Origin: Narthecium ossifragum
Taxonomy: Eukaryota; Streptophyta; Magnoliopsida; Dioscoreales; Nartheciaceae
Direction: 5' to 3'
DNA length: 64,000 bases
Assembly (NCBI GenBank): GCA_963920575.1
Contig: OY986971.1
Coordinates: 23,206,145-23,270,144 of the forward strand
The notes beneath the pieces are model-generated. The model was not told the origin of the DNA, did no database searches, and saw nothing but the letters and a program-made list of their open reading frames with translations. Below are positions 1 through 12,300 of the stretch, piece by piece (positions within the stretch are counted from its first letter, which is position 1; every line of letters begins with the position of its first letter). A program made the translations under genes and the position numbers.

Positions 1-598
1 GGCGGGCTGGGTTGCCGTCTCTCGTGGTCAAGCCAGAAGCCAGTCGCCAGTGGATATTGATTGGTTGCCGGTTTCCCACGTCTCTGATGACAATTTTTGA
101 TTAGTCGGGGCTTCGTTGATTAGTCGAAGTCATGTAATTTGTCCTCCATGTCTCTTTAATATTGTCCTCCTAATGCTTCAGACTTCTTCATTCATTTTGC
201 AGCACATGTCACTTCTAAAAAAAACGTGTCCTTTAATAAAAGAAAATAAGAAATTTTAAACTCTGGAATTGTTGCTTGAAACTATTATATGATAGTCAGA
301 ACATTAGTGTACATGTCACGCGATTGTGGATCTAGTAAATCAAAGAGAGTGCACTGTACACAACTGGCCGAACACGATATATATATTTTTAAGTCATGGG
401 AAAGAAGAGCCACATGATCCCATGCTTATCCAGGGAAATACCAGTGGATAGGCTTGAAGATAAATAATTATTTAATTTATGCAGAAATATATTAATACCA
501 CTATTAAATCTTAAAGAGAGTACACTGTACACAACTAGCCGAAAACGATATATTAATTAAGAGTTAGACGCCATTGAAGCTAGTGAGGTGAGGCAACA
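1..598 (+). promoter_or_regulatory. Upstream region of glycosyltransferase copy A
   Basis: This is AT-rich promoter sequence. A TATA-like run (ATATATTAATTAAG) lies about 45 bases before the ATG, in the motif CGATATATTAATT shared by all three copies. A block around the phrase GTACACTGTACACAAC occurs twice (near 345 and 520). Compared with copies B and C, the first promoter repeat carrying the CACGTG box is missing here, apparently by a deletion near 325. The assignment as promoter rests on position and conservation between units only. Confidence 0.5.
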
Positions 599-1823
599 AT
601 GGCAGCTGGATCTCCATCTAAGGGAAGGGCTCATGCAGTAATGGTCGCTTGCCCCAGCTCAGGCCAGATAAACCCCATGCTAAATTTCGCCAAGGTCCTC
701 CACCTAAAAGGCTTCCACATCACCTTCGCCAACACCGAGTTCAGCCACAGTTGCCTTCTCCGGTGCTCCACCGGAACCAATCCCCTTGGCGACGCCGATG
801 GCTTCCGTTTCGAGACAATCTCCGACGATCTTTCACAGGCGGATGGCGACGGGCCGGAGTACCATGAAAAGGTGGCTATCTCGACGAGGGACAACGGTGG
901 TGCTCACCTGGGAGAGCTTATTCGCAAGCTCAACGGCACCGGCGACACGCCGCCTGTCACTTGCATCATAGCCAATATGTTTATGACCTTCGCTCTCAAG
1001 GTTGCTAAAGAGTTCGGCATACCTGGACTTGTTTTGTGTACTATGAGTGCTTGTGGCTTCATGAGCCTCCTTCACCTAAGTGAGCTCATCCAAAGAGGAT
1101 ACATTCCGCTGAAAGGTACTCTATTCAGAATTATGTTAAATTTTAGGGTTCGGATCATATTTCGTCCTCAAAAATCCTAAATTTCACATTCTACTCTCCG
1201 ATATTTGAAATATCTAATTTTTCCTTAGAATATATCTTAGTATGAAATGATATATTTTTATCTTCTACCACCATCCGGTAATTAATTGGCCCAGTATGAC
1301 AAAAAAAAAAAGTCATTGTGAAATATATAATACAAATTAATTAAGGATAAATATACAATACAAGTTACTCAACAGTGTAATATTATTTTCACTTGCGCAC
1401 GAGGTGGCTAGGCGAGATGGATTGAAGCCCTCTAAGCTCAGGACATATATTCTCTCCATTCCCCCCCTCCTCCCTCTCTTTCTTTTAGTTTGTTGCCCAG
1501 CCCTTGGACTTATCTGATCAAAAAAAAAAAAAAAAACACATTGTAATACTATTTATAAGTACCTTGTTATACGATATGATACGAATTAAGGACACTGTAA
1601 GAAATTTTCGGACTATAGTGATGACAGACATTGCAAAGGCATGTGTGTAATGATTTCTAATATTGTAAGGGAAAATTATACGATGACATTCGAAAGATTC
1701 CACGGTGAAAATGTGAATTTTAGGACTTTTTTCAGGGATGAAGTATAGTATCAACCCAAAACTATATTACTTGCATTTTATTATGTATAGTGACGTATTA
1801 AATTTAGGAGATTATCATGGGTG

Positions 1824-1872
<49 letters not shown>

Positions 1873-3109
1873 TATAAATATTGAAATAATTTCATATTAA
1901 ATCATCTTTATTTTTGATTTTACAACATGGGGTTATTTTGTATTATCATTACATAACAGCCCATTCCATAGAATTTAAGCAAAAACATATCAAACACTAT
2001 ATTTTTTGAGTCTACAATATAGCTCTCTTTTGTGTTTTCATTACAAAACGATCTTCTTCTGACTTATAATGATTTCGTATGCCAATGCCCTGTTTCGTAA
2101 CAAAAATGCAAAATGCCGGCCCCGAAATTGTAAAATAAAAAATAAAGTAAATCTAGTATGTAATTTTTCCACTAATTTCTATTACATGCATCTTCCACTG
2201 CTCATGTTGTAGTTTTTTCTTGTGTGTTACTTAGATGAAAGTTCTTTGAAGAATGGATATCTCGACACACAGATAGATTGGATCCCTGGCATGAAAAACA
2301 TTCGTCTGAGAGACTTTCCTGACTACATCAGAACAACAGACCTGAACAAGCCCTTCTTTCTCAAAAATGATATAGACGAATCTAGCAATTGTCGAGACTC
2401 ATGGGGTTTAATCCTCAACACCTTTCATAGCTTGGAAGCTGAGTTGTTGCATACAATGAAATCTATGTTCCCTCGTTTATACACAGTTGGCCCTATGAAT
2501 CTTCTACAGATCAATCGTCAATCCTCAAGGTTGAGCCTATGGAAAGAGGACTTTGGTTGTATGGAGTGGTTGGGAGCTCAAGAAGAAGACTCTGTTGTCT
2601 ACGTGAACTTTGGGAGCTTCATAACAGTGGCAATGGAGCAGCTGATGGAGTTTGCATGGGGACTTGCGGAGAGTAACCATCCATTTTTGTGGATGATCCG
2701 ACCTAATTTGGTGGTCATGGCCGGCGATGGCGTGGTGGAATTTCCAAAGGAGTTTTATCAGAGAACCAAGGGGAGGTCTTGCATTGCTAGTTGGTGCCCA
2801 CAAGAGAAAGTGTTGTCTCATCCTGCTGTTGGTGGCTTTTTGACACACAATGGCTGGAACTCCACGTCGGAGAGCATCTCCAACGGCGTGCCGATGCTTT
2901 GCTGGCCAGTTTTCGCAGATCAAATGATGAATTGCCGGTATGTTTGCACTGAATGGGCAATAGGGATGGAGATTGGTGAAGACGTTAAGAGAGAACAAGT
3001 TAAAGACATGGTGAGGGAGTTAATGGCGGGGAAAAGAGGAGTGGAGATGAGAAATAATGCAAGGAAATGGAAAGAGTTAGCCAAGGAAGCCACTCATGAA
3101 GAAGGATAA
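599..3109 (+). CDS. UGT85-like UDP-glycosyltransferase, copy A (C-terminally truncated)
   Basis: Family-1 glycosyltransferases of the UGT85 group transfer a sugar from a UDP-sugar to small acceptors in the cytosol. There are two exons: 599-1115 and 2235-3109. The phase-1 intron has a GT donor at 1116 and an AG acceptor ending at 2234, at the usual UGT85 place (IPLK|DES). The predicted protein has 463 residues. The C-terminal GT-B half has VVYVNFGS at 293-300 and a full 44-residue PSPG box at 359-402, beginning WCPQ and ending in Gln, which usually goes with UDP-glucose. The catalytic His is Gln23 (GQINPM) and the catalytic Asp is Asn126 (IIANMF). A TCA codon has become TAA (3107-3109), removing the last 17 residues that copy B keeps; the old stop lies at 3158-3160. 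The start is at CAACAATGGC, shared by all copies. It may be a weakened gene or a pseudogene. The acceptor cannot be read from sequence. Confidence 0.88.
1389..1542 (+). mobile_element. SINE-like poly(A)-tailed insert in intron of copy A
   Basis: A 154-bp segment ends in a run of 18 A before CACATT. It is flanked by GTAATATTATTT (1377-1388) and GTAATACTATTT (1543-1554), an 11/12 target-site duplication. Copy C has the empty site (GTAGTACAATTT). The sequence GGATTGAAGCC resembles a Pol III B box only loosely and I see no convincing A box. I call it SINE-like from the tail and the duplication, not from a family match. Confidence 0.6.
1826..1869. repeat. (AT)n microsatellite in intron of copy A
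   Basis: About 22 AT dinucleotides lie in the glycosyltransferase intron. The same place in copy B has about 13 (19707-19732), and the tract is absent from copy C. Confidence 0.95.
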
Positions 3110-3160
3110 TCTTATGCAAACATTGAGAGATTACTTAAGGATTTGGATCCTCAAATATAG

Positions 3161-3655
3161 TGTTACAGTTGCGTCTGGCTCAGTCGATTCGCCCTGTTCA
3201 TTTCCTCTTATGGTCTTATCCCAAGTTGAGTGGGCTGAACTTACTTGGTCAATTCTGACCCAGCCCACTAGGCCCAACCATAGCCTAGTTGAGACAATCA
3301 ACAATGGCCAAGCCAGGCCTAGCCTATCTCTATTTAGCATATATATATTTCTAGTTATCTTCTATCGCGACTAATGCCTATTTCAAATTTTAATACCATG
3401 AAATAAAAGAAATAATTGTGATGTGATTTACCAAATCATAGCCGTCCATCATCACCCCTCTTTTCCATCCTCACTTAATCTCAATCGTCCATCTCATTTC
3501 CCACTCAATTGTTCACCGTCTTCTCCCCTCCTACCAACCGCCATGACTACACCATCGCCATCTCCAACGCTGGTCACCCCTCTGCGCCAACTCTTCTCTC
3601 CGTCTTCCGCTCATCCTCTCGTCGCCGGCCTCTAGTCGTCTTTCCCGCCAGACAG
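3161..3655 (+). other. 3' flank of copy A with a possible start of another gene
   Basis: This is the downstream sequence shared by all three units. AATAAA at 3402-3407 is a possible polyadenylation signal for the glycosyltransferase. After it comes a pyrimidine-rich stretch with an in-frame ATG at 3543 (reading MTTPSPSPTL) that stops at 3635, just before the copia LTR. This could be the first codons of a neighbouring gene destroyed by the copia insertion, or chance. No further coding evidence is visible. Confidence 0.35.
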
Positions 3656-4093
3656 TGGTTAAGCACATAACGAATCTCAACTGTAACTAGATCTCGATAC
3701 ACAGATCTAAACACGGTGACCTCAAAAAGAGCGGCAAGATGGCAAATCTCTCTAAGAAGATGGCAAAATTCAAAGGCCTGTCTAAGTAAACCATTAATAC
3801 AACCCATCAAAAAACTTGTATGGGATTCGATCAAAATAGTAGAGCATATATAGGAAGTTGCAGCCAACTAAGCTTTTCGAATCGGCAATCACTCACATTC
3901 CTGGGCAACTTATGTGTAGCTAATGAAGCCTCCATCAAGGATTACAATAAAGATCAAGTAGATACACTCCAAGTATTAACCTCTTTAGTATACGGAAAAA
4001 CAAGGATCTTGGGCTTTGAGTAGACAAATCACAGGCACATACATATCATAGAGAAAATGAGCAAATGAGCACCACAAGCACACAAGAAGATTT

Positions 4094-6298
4094 TGTGGCT
4101 AGCAAGATCAATCCCGCATGCAAAGATGATCGATCCTGCCTGTGCCTGGAAGTCTTTGTCGGTGGCTTTCGAAGGACAGCCACCGCGGTGGCCGTCACTT
4201 CCCCTGTCAGGGGAGGGGAGACTTTTGCTCCCCTCCTTTGCCTTTCCTGCGGTTTCTCCGGCTTTCCCCGGCCTTACCCCCTTCCCCTACCCCTCCTTTC
4301 TTCCCCTCTTCTTCTTCTTTCCCGCGAATGCTATGCTTCTTCCCCTGTTCCGACCGCCCCTTTCTCTCCTCCGTTCTTCCTCCTCCGGCCACCTCTCCTG
4401 GAGCTTGAAGGCTCGTTGGGTTCGTGGCGAGGCGAGAAAGATCCCTGGCTAGGCTTCGTGGATCGAAGCTGCTCTGAGGAGGTAGGGTTCTTCTTCTAAA
4501 ACTCCGGCTGTTTGAGGGTTTTAAATCCGGGTTTGGTTTTGCTTTAATCTCCTTGAGGAGTTGTTCTTCCCCGGTTTTGAGGCCTTGAGTAGCCTCGTGG
4601 TACTCAGATCTACCAGCCCACCAAGTTTGGTGAGGCTTGGTTGCGTTTCCGGCGGTTCTCCGGCCGGAAGCACGCCGGAACCCATCTTTGGGTGATCGAT
4701 CCTTTTGGGAGGAAGGATCGGTCTTCTGGTGTTGGCTTGCTGCGCCCAGCATATGATCGATCTTCTTATGGGAGGAGATCGATCATGGGGCCTGGGTTAG
4801 CAGGGATACCCTTCGTCCCGAGAAAGATCGATCCTCCTGGGAGGAAAGATCGATCTTCCTTGGTGCGACTGGAAGGGCGCCCTCTGTCTCGAGAAAGATC
4901 GATCTTCCTGAGAGGAAGGATCGATCCTTTTTGTCTTGACAGTGAGGGAGGCTCACTGTTACTTAAGTGATCGATCCTTCCCTTGGTGAGGATCGATCCT
5001 TTAGTCGCAGCGAGGGTTTTCTTGGGTTTTGCCCGCGGGGCTTCGCATGTAAGCAGTTTTGACGGTTTTGCCCTTGGGGCTTCTATTGGTTTACATTATT
5101 GCTTATGTTTACTGCTTTATGGGTAACCGAGGGAGTAATGAACCCTCGGGAATGCTTAGAATAATGGGCCATGGGTTATGCCCTTTTACCGCTTTATGGT
5201 GAACCGAAGGAAGTCATGATCCTCGGGAGTGGTTAGTATAAATGGGCCGAAGGTGTGCCCTTGGTATGCTGTTTGTTATTGCTTTACTTATTCTTATCCT
5301 GCCTTGCTTCCTGAGCATTAGACATGCTAGGTTAGACTGGGTGGGGTTGACCCGTGGACTCCGGTGATCAATGACTAAGTGGTCGACGCCGTTACCCCGG
5401 TAAGGGTGTCCTACAAGTATCGTCCGGCCCACCCTGTGTCAAGGACCGTCGGAGGTAGCCCAGTCCTTGAGCAGTGGCTATCGGAGGGACGTAGGTTGGA
5501 CAGGAACCCTGGGGGGGGGATAGACATCGATGAGATCGATGGACTCCCTGGCTAGGCTTAGTCTTGGGTCAAGAGTTAGGGGTCCTGTTGGCCCTGTGGC
5601 TTGGAGTACTGAGAGGTGGTAGTCTTAACCTCGGTCGTTCCGCCAAGTGTGGAGGTCCCGCTTGGGGAAGGGTGTCCTACCAGTAGCGTCATGTCCACCC
5701 TGGGTCAGGGATTGTCGGAGTTGCCCACCCCTGAGCAGTGGTCGTCGGAGGGGCGTACTTGGGACAGGAATCCTTCGGGTTAGTGACGGGATTTATGGGA
5801 TCCTTGGCAAGCCTCGGTACTTGGCCTCAGAGTTGGTTCGTTGGGTTCACCTTCTTAGCGAGAGTGGTAGAGTAGGACCCTGCTGAGCTGTTGCTCATTC
5901 CTACCTGGACTGTGGTGTTTGCAGGTGCGGGTCCTCGTTCTCCTCCGGTGCTTCCCCGTCGCCCATCCCGTGGTAGCGCGCCGGCACCTGACCATGTCTG
6001 AGGGTCAGGATGGTTTTGTTTGCGCCTTCGCGGAGACCCCGGTGGGTGCTGTAGGTTTCTTTTTGGGGACTGTTGATCCCTTATAGCTTGTTGTACTAAA
6101 CTCTGTTTAACGCTATTATTACTGTTTTGTAATAGTTGTTAATAGATGTTGTAGTAGCTTGCTTCCGCTTGTGCCTGTTGGCAGCTATTTCCGCCAGCTG
6201 GCCGTAGTCTCAACTGTTTCCGCCAGTTGAGGCTGTAGTTGTAGGCTTTTCCCCTCGCGGTCCCGGCCCGGGTGCGCTATGCGGGTCGGGGCGCGACA
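4094..6298 (+). mobile_element. Long LTR, 5'-truncated, inserted in copia LTR of unit A
   Basis: The right end is the family terminus (GGGGCGCGACA, ending 6298). Internal landmarks match the complete LTR at 36253-38437: CCACCAAGTTTGGTGA near 4620, the TATA-like TATAAATGGGCC at 5237, and the AACCCTGCTGAGC/GCAGGTGC segment near 5880-5930. The usual TGTGAGGACC start is missing, by roughly 100-150 bp. No target duplication is seen, and 103 bp of the host copia LTR is gone, so a deletion shaped the left junction. Paired GATCGATC palindromes recur at about 70-bp steps from 4690 to 5005. Long open frames here are incidental. Confidence 0.75.
5237..5248 (+). promoter_or_regulatory. Candidate LTR core promoter (TATAAATGGGCC)
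   Basis: TATAAA is fused to ATGGGCC, a site-II/TCP-type motif. The same string lies at 37446-37457 and, on the - strand, at 58695-58706, in LTR copies that have otherwise diverged widely. This suggests a selected promoter element. Function is inferred. Confidence 0.45.
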
Positions 6299-6617
6299 GC
6301 TAATCTCTAATTGGATACGATGACAACCCTTCTAACTACACATTCTAGAAGCTCTTCCACCTTACTAATCTTGCCTTTGAGAACTTGAGAAGCCACCTCC
6401 AAGCATCTTGGAGACTTGATGAAGAATAAACCAAGAGATGAAAACCCAACCCCTCTGTAGCCTCTCCACTCTCTACATGAGAAAACAAGAGTAGTTTTCA
6501 TCACTTTAAAAAATGACCCAACCCAACCATTACAATATAAACCATGCTAGTTGATCTAGTGAGTCCAAAACAACTAACCCAATCTAATTCAGTGAGTTTG
6601 ATATCATAGACCCAACA

Positions 6618-7533
6618 ATCTCCACCATGATAGTAAAGTCATCTTCATGCCAACCCTATCTTCAACTTGACTTGCAGCCTAGAGAAGTTAGACTCCATTC
6701 CAACTTATCCACTTGAATCGGCTTTGTAAGCATGCCAGCAAGATTCTCTTCGGTTCCAACCTTCACCACCCGAACCCTGTTATCTTCAATAGCCTCACGG
6801 ATGTAATGACATTGAACCTCAATATGCTTGGTCCTTTTGTGATACACCGGGTTCTTTGCCAAACATATGCACTCATGATATCAAATGACAAAACCATAGG
6901 TTTAGAATTCATCCCTATCACACCCATCAAACCTTGGAGCCAAACCGCTTCTTTGCTAGCTTCCGTCAATGCCATATATTGCCCCTCAGTCATAGACAAT
7001 GCAACCGTCGGATGAAGATTTGACATCCAACTAATTGGACCATCACCAAAGCAAAATACATAACCCGTAGTAGACTTTCTCTTGTCAAGATCAGTGGTAA
7101 AATTGGCATCAACATATCCATGCATCACATTAGAACCTTTCTCAAATGTAATTGCATAATCACTAGTACCTCTCAAGTAACGAAGCACCCATTTTGCCGC
7201 CTTCCAATGAGCTTTTCCTGGATTAGACATAAACCGACTAAGCACACTAATTGCATAAGCAATATCATGTCTTGTACATAGCATGACAAATATCAAGCTC
7301 CCAATCAAGTTTGCATAAGGAATCTGCTCCATCTTCTTTTTCTCCTCTTCCGTCCTTGGGCATTCTTCGGAAGACAACTTTAGATGATGAGCAAATGGAG
7401 TCTTTACCTTGCTCATGTCAAACCTTTCAAGTACTTTCTCTACAAAGCTCCTTTGTGAGAGTAACAATGTCCTATTGTTTCTATCCCGTCGAATCTTCAT
7501 ACCAAGCATTTGACATGCCATGTCGAGATCTTT
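6618..7533 (-). pseudogene. Copia polyprotein remnant, unit A (RT end and RNase H)
   Basis: The antisense remnant covers the end of Ty1/copia reverse transcriptase (DMACQMLGMKIRRDRNN) and RNase H (DANFTTDLDKRKSTTGYVF, then TEGQYMALTEASKEAVW), to a C-terminal SLGCKSS. A +1 frameshift after DIMSA separates the main frame from the last 66 residues (AKNPVYHKRTKHIEV onward). The same shift is present in units B and C, so the element was dead before the duplications. Upstream domains are missing because the LTR at 7534 replaces them. Confidence 0.9.
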
Positions 7534-9386
7534 TGTGAGAACCCGTTCCTCAGACCTGGCTTGATCGTGTGCTTCGAGGGTTGTTTAACACTCGCGTTGT
7601 GCACACAAAGTACTATGAATGATGTCTGTGTTTGATTAGAACCCTTAGGTGGGACCCGAATCAAAAGATCGGGGTTTGGGCATAAGCGTTTGCCACTTTT
7701 CAGTATGAGAAGATCGATCTTTTAGGGATAGAAGTTCAATCATCTTTTGCTTGGAAAGTCTTCGCCTTGTCACGAGGAAGATCGATCTTCATGGGGGGTG
7801 AAGATCGATCCTTCACGTCGTGACTGGTTCTATAAGTAGAACCCACCGACTTCGTTTTGATTTCTTTGGAAGTCTTGGAAGAAGGTCGAATCCGGCGGCT
7901 TGGGGAGGATCGTTTGGATGATCCAAAGCTTGTTGAGCTGGATTTAGAGGCCTCCATCTGTTCTACGTAGGGAGACCCAGATCTTAAGATTTGGTAACTT
8001 AGGTTTGCTTTGTCTCTCTCTGGCTTAGATCATTGTTTTTAGTCGTTGGTTTTCCGGTATTTTGGTGTTTTCGGACTCCCCTAGTTCCATGCTACCAGAT
8101 CCCTGAGTTTTAGGAAGTTTGGTCTTGTTTTTCGTGCGTTTTCCTGCGTTTTATCCGATGGGTTTTCGACGGTGCTGAAGAAAGATCGATCTTCTTGTGC
8201 TCTCTTGTAATCTCACGCCCAACCCGAGAAGAATCGATCTTCACGACCATGAAGATCGATATCTTTCGTGTTGAGGCGGTGCTGCGCTGTGGCCCGACAA
8301 AGATCGATCTTCATGGAGTGTGAAGATCGATCTCTTCCTTGGCAGTGGACCTGTGCAATTAAGATTGATCTTCACTTAGTGTGAAGATCGATCTCCTTTG
8401 TCCAGTGAGTTAAATTGTTTCCGGTTTTTCCCGATTTCGATTTCCTTTACCCCGGTTTTCTCGTACCTTCTTCCTATCGAATAGCATGATGTTTTTAATC
8501 ATGATTTTTAATGATTTGCCTTCGAGTTTTACGATGATTTGTATTTCGTATCGTTATACCGACTTTTACGGATTTCGATCGGTTTTCCGGCATGCATACG
8601 ATAGCTATAGCTTGTGACTGTTTAGCAACTCTCTTAATTTATTCTTTACTGTTTTGTGGTTGAATTAAGAGAGGTATGCCCCTTGGGATGTGTAATTAGT
8701 ATAACTTGTACTTGTTGATATGCCATAGAGTGACACCTGCTTTAGATGCTTCTATCATGCATGAGATCACAAGTTTGATCAGACAGCTACGTAAAATCAT
8801 AAGTTTGAACTTGGTGCATTGTAAGCTATTTTAGCACGAAATAATTTGTTTTGTTTTATTGACTCAAACATACATATATGTTACCAGCTGCCAAAAAAAC
8901 AACAAATTCATCATCGCTCTCTTCTTCCTGCTCACGTTTGAAGAATTTAATTATTCACACCGTTGAGTTGTGACACAATTATCATGTGCTAATTAATTGA
9001 AAAGGGGCTATGGCCAATGTGAAATGCCTTCTATCTATAGTATTGGCATGCGTCACGCACGCTGCAGGAGAGGAGTGTGAATTTTTCACAAAATTATAAA
9101 GCTCAAAGATGCTAATTAAACGTACTTCGTACTGATCATGTTTGAAAAATTCAATTGATAGAGTGCATGATGATAGCTATAGACTGTTTAGCAACTCTCT
9201 TAGTTTATTCTTTACTGCTTTGTGGTTGAACCAAGGGAGTCATGTCCCTTGGGATGTGTAATTAGTATAACTTGTACTTGTTGATATGTCGTGACACCTA
9301 CTTTAGATGCTTGTATAGGTGCATGCATCTGTTTGCATTATGTGCATTTTAGGTTAGGGCGTGGGCGATGGGTTGATCGCCGATCC
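7534..9386 (+). mobile_element. Long LTR, 3'-truncated, fused into copia (unit A)
   Basis: The left terminus is TGTGAGAACCCG, abutting copia sequence (GAGATCTTT). The uninterrupted site is visible in unit C near 45055. Palindromes of the GAAGATCGATCTTC type occur in two clusters (7710-7825 and 8180-8400). The segment ending CGATGGGTTGATCGCCGATCC parallels 32885-32920 of the complete LTR at 31153. After about 9386 the similarity stops, so the 3' part is missing. A block of about 150 bp is repeated (about 8606-8756 and 9168-9313) around foreign AT-rich sequence. The same structure is in unit B. Confidence 0.7.
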
Positions 9387-12300
9387 AACTTGTGCCATTT
9401 CCTTCGTTTGAAAAGGAAAACATATTAGTACACAAGGTCTTTAAATACTGGATTCGAAGATGAGGGGTAGAGTGTGTCCCACTGGGCGTGCCAGATTTTG
9501 TACGACAATAAAAACTCAGGTCTCGCGGGAACGAGATTTCAGATTTCATTGTGACAAAAGTTTGAATTACATCGGTGGGTGATTGTGGGAACAACACTCT
9601 TGGGTTCAATTTCATCACATATGTATTCGTGATTGAAATTTTCCCATCATTTACATCCCCAAAGGGAAGACCCCTGATTTCAGATCCGGGACTTAAAGCC
9701 CCGTTACATTAATATTAAAGTAAAAAAATGACAAAGGAAAAAATAGAAAGATGTAGGAAGGATATTGGGTGGAGGCAAAGCCTCCGACCCTCACCTTTGT
9801 TACCAGTACGGATCTACTTCTGTCTTCCTCCTTGGATTCTTTGGAATTGTAGGATCTCTAAGTTGGTGAATGACGCGCCTTGAAAAGTGTCGTTAAGTAT
9901 ATCAAAAGCGATCAAAACAAATTATCGGACTACTAATTAACGACAACGTAGTTAGTGGAAGCACGGGTCGAATCCTCAAGGAATTGGATTGTCGAACTAC
10001 AAATTCAATATAATCTCTATAATAGTTGGAAGCAATTGGATTGATTAGTTGAGTTTTCTAACTAAAGTATTCTAAAAGGAATCAAGGTTAAGATTTATCG
10101 AGATAGAAATCCCAGGGAATTTCAATCCAAATTAGGGTCTAAGTATTTTTTCTATGAATCAAGATGAATGACACTCAAGTAGATGGTTTAAATTGGAGAT
10201 CGACGAGCGTATGATTAGTATCGTTAGCCGCTAATGAGATGTCGGGTTAGGATCATCTCATCGGCGAATTACAAGGTTAAGATCCATGATCGAGGCTTTA
10301 ATTCGATCATAGCTCAACAATCATCGGGTTAAGGTCATATTGTTGGCAATTAATCAAGGTTTTGTATGAATAATGTGTTGGGTTGAGATGGGTTTAATAT
10401 CTCCCTCCAACCCACCATCGAAGACGTGGATGGTACATAGGATAGTCATGGCTTGGGATGGTTCTAGCACCTCAAGATCCTATCCTAAGATCAAGGATTC
10501 ATCCCCTAAAGTTAGCCATGGCTCTAGCATTGCCTCTTCTTTGAGGAATTGAATCAAACATCGCAATCATCTAATATTCCTACAATCACTTGCAAGAGAA
10601 AGCATTCCAAATATTCAACAATGGGTTTCATTAAAGAAACAAAGGATTACATGTGAATTCATACAAAACCATCTCAAAAGAGTCATTACATCAAGAAACA
10701 AAAGAGAAATCTAAGAAATAAACCCTAAGACATCAAGGAATTTCCAAGGAGAAGGAATTTAGCTACTCATCTTAGGTGGAAGATCCATTGAAGAGGAGGC
10801 TTGACCCATCTTCTCCATAAAAATCCACCCTTGGAGCCCTAAATCCTTAAGAATTAGAGGAGAAATCTCAAGAGCTCAAGGAGGGGAGAAGGCTGAAGAA
10901 GAGCTGGAGAGAGGAGGAAAAAAGATGGAAAAAGATTCAAAAATAAGAGCCAAAACTCCTATTTATAGGCCCCAAGTCGTGGACCCTAAGATTAAATCTG
11001 AACCGTCCATTTCTACCCGTCATGCGGTCTTCGATCGATCCAAGATGTAAATAATTGAGTTTCTAACAGCTTGGATCGATCCAACGTGTAACAGAGAGTC
11101 ATGGCTCCCTGAAAAAAGGGTTTTGGATCGATACATAATTTTGGGATTGATCCAAATTTTTTGGATCGATCTGAATATTCTGGATTGATCCGAACTGGGT
11201 CTAGATCAATCCGAATATGGCAGATTTGGTCCAATTTATGTCATTTAAGCCCAGAATCGATGCAACTCTCTTTGAATGTTCTTATACCTGAAACCATATG
11301 AAAAGATATTAAAAATGCGTTGCTTGAGAGCTAACAAAGCCCAGTTGAATGGGTGAATTATGCATACTTTTTGACTTATCAGTGAAACTTTAACTTTTGT
11401 GTCTCCGACGCCTTTGCTTCTGGCTTCTTTATCTAGGCTCGTCAAGCTTTGGCTTTCAGGATCTCTCTCTCTTGGTGTGCCTTCAGGACTCCAGCAACAC
11501 GTCTGCTTCTCTGGATCTCCAAGAGCTAATCTCTGCCAACCTCTCTTCACCTCTTCAAACCTCAACCAATCTCTTTTTTCTTTTTTTCAACCTCTTGTGT
11601 TGTTTTCCCCTCCTCTCGTTTTATAGGCGAGGGATGGGAAGTCTGGCGGGCATTTTAAAATTCAAAAATGCCCTACCGTATCTGAGAGCTGAGAGAATCT
11701 AGCATGGGTGTTGGGGTGTTAGGAGTTTGTTCTTAGGGTGTTAAAGGGTTAGCGATTTGTTCCCAACGTGTTAGGAAGTTGAGGGATTTGTTTCCAGGGT
11801 GTTAGGAAGTTGTGGGATTTGTTCCCAGGGTGTTAGGAAGTTGAGGGGTTTGTTTCCAGGGTGTTAAGAAGTTGAGTGGTTGAGATTTGGGAGATCAGAT
11901 CTGGGTGTTTGTTCCCAAGATCGGAAGTTCCAAGGAGATCATATTTGGGAGTTGGAGAGATATTCTCTATTTTGAACTTGAACTCCGCATCTGAGAGTTA
12001 CGTAGTTTATTCCCAGGAGAGGGGAGTTGGAAATATTTCTATTTGAATTTTGAACTTTCTGTTGAAATTTCGAACATTTGTCCGAATGTTTGTTTGGATT
12101 TCAAGTATTTGTTTGAATTCCAAATATTTGTCCAAAATTGGTATATTTGCCCAAATTTTGAATGTTTGTTTGAATTTTGAATATTTCATATTATATTTTG
12201 AAAAATTTACTAAAATATCCCCAACTGGGCCGGAGTGTAAATGAGCAAAATATCCTTCGGTCGCATGTATTTTGGACCGAAATGCCTTTTTGGCCTTGTT

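Larger units (their letters stand above)
3656..6617 (-). mobile_element. Copia 3' LTR, unit A, interrupted
   Basis: On the - strand the LTR starts with TGTTGGGTCTATGATATC at 6617, directly after a polypurine tract (GGTGGAGATTGT), and ends near 3656 (plus-strand TGGTTAAGC). Removing the foreign block 4094-6298 leaves two LTR pieces. Compared with unit B (22327-22429) about 103 bp of this LTR was lost when the block arrived. The element has no visible 5' LTR. Confidence 0.65.

Noticed and set aside
4065..4752. Apparent proline-, serine- and arginine-rich proteins
   Set aside because: They lie within a 5'-truncated LTR, on both strands, with no homologue-like motifs, and similar LTRs break the frames.
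6763..7521. A functional 252-residue RNase H-type gene
   Set aside because: It is a copia fragment with a frameshift common to all units and a cut N-terminal side.
8870..9170. A possible separate gene in AT-rich sequence within the LTR
   Set aside because: No open frame or splice pattern; it is flanked by a direct repeat of LTR sequence and is likely an insertion or local duplication of unknown type.
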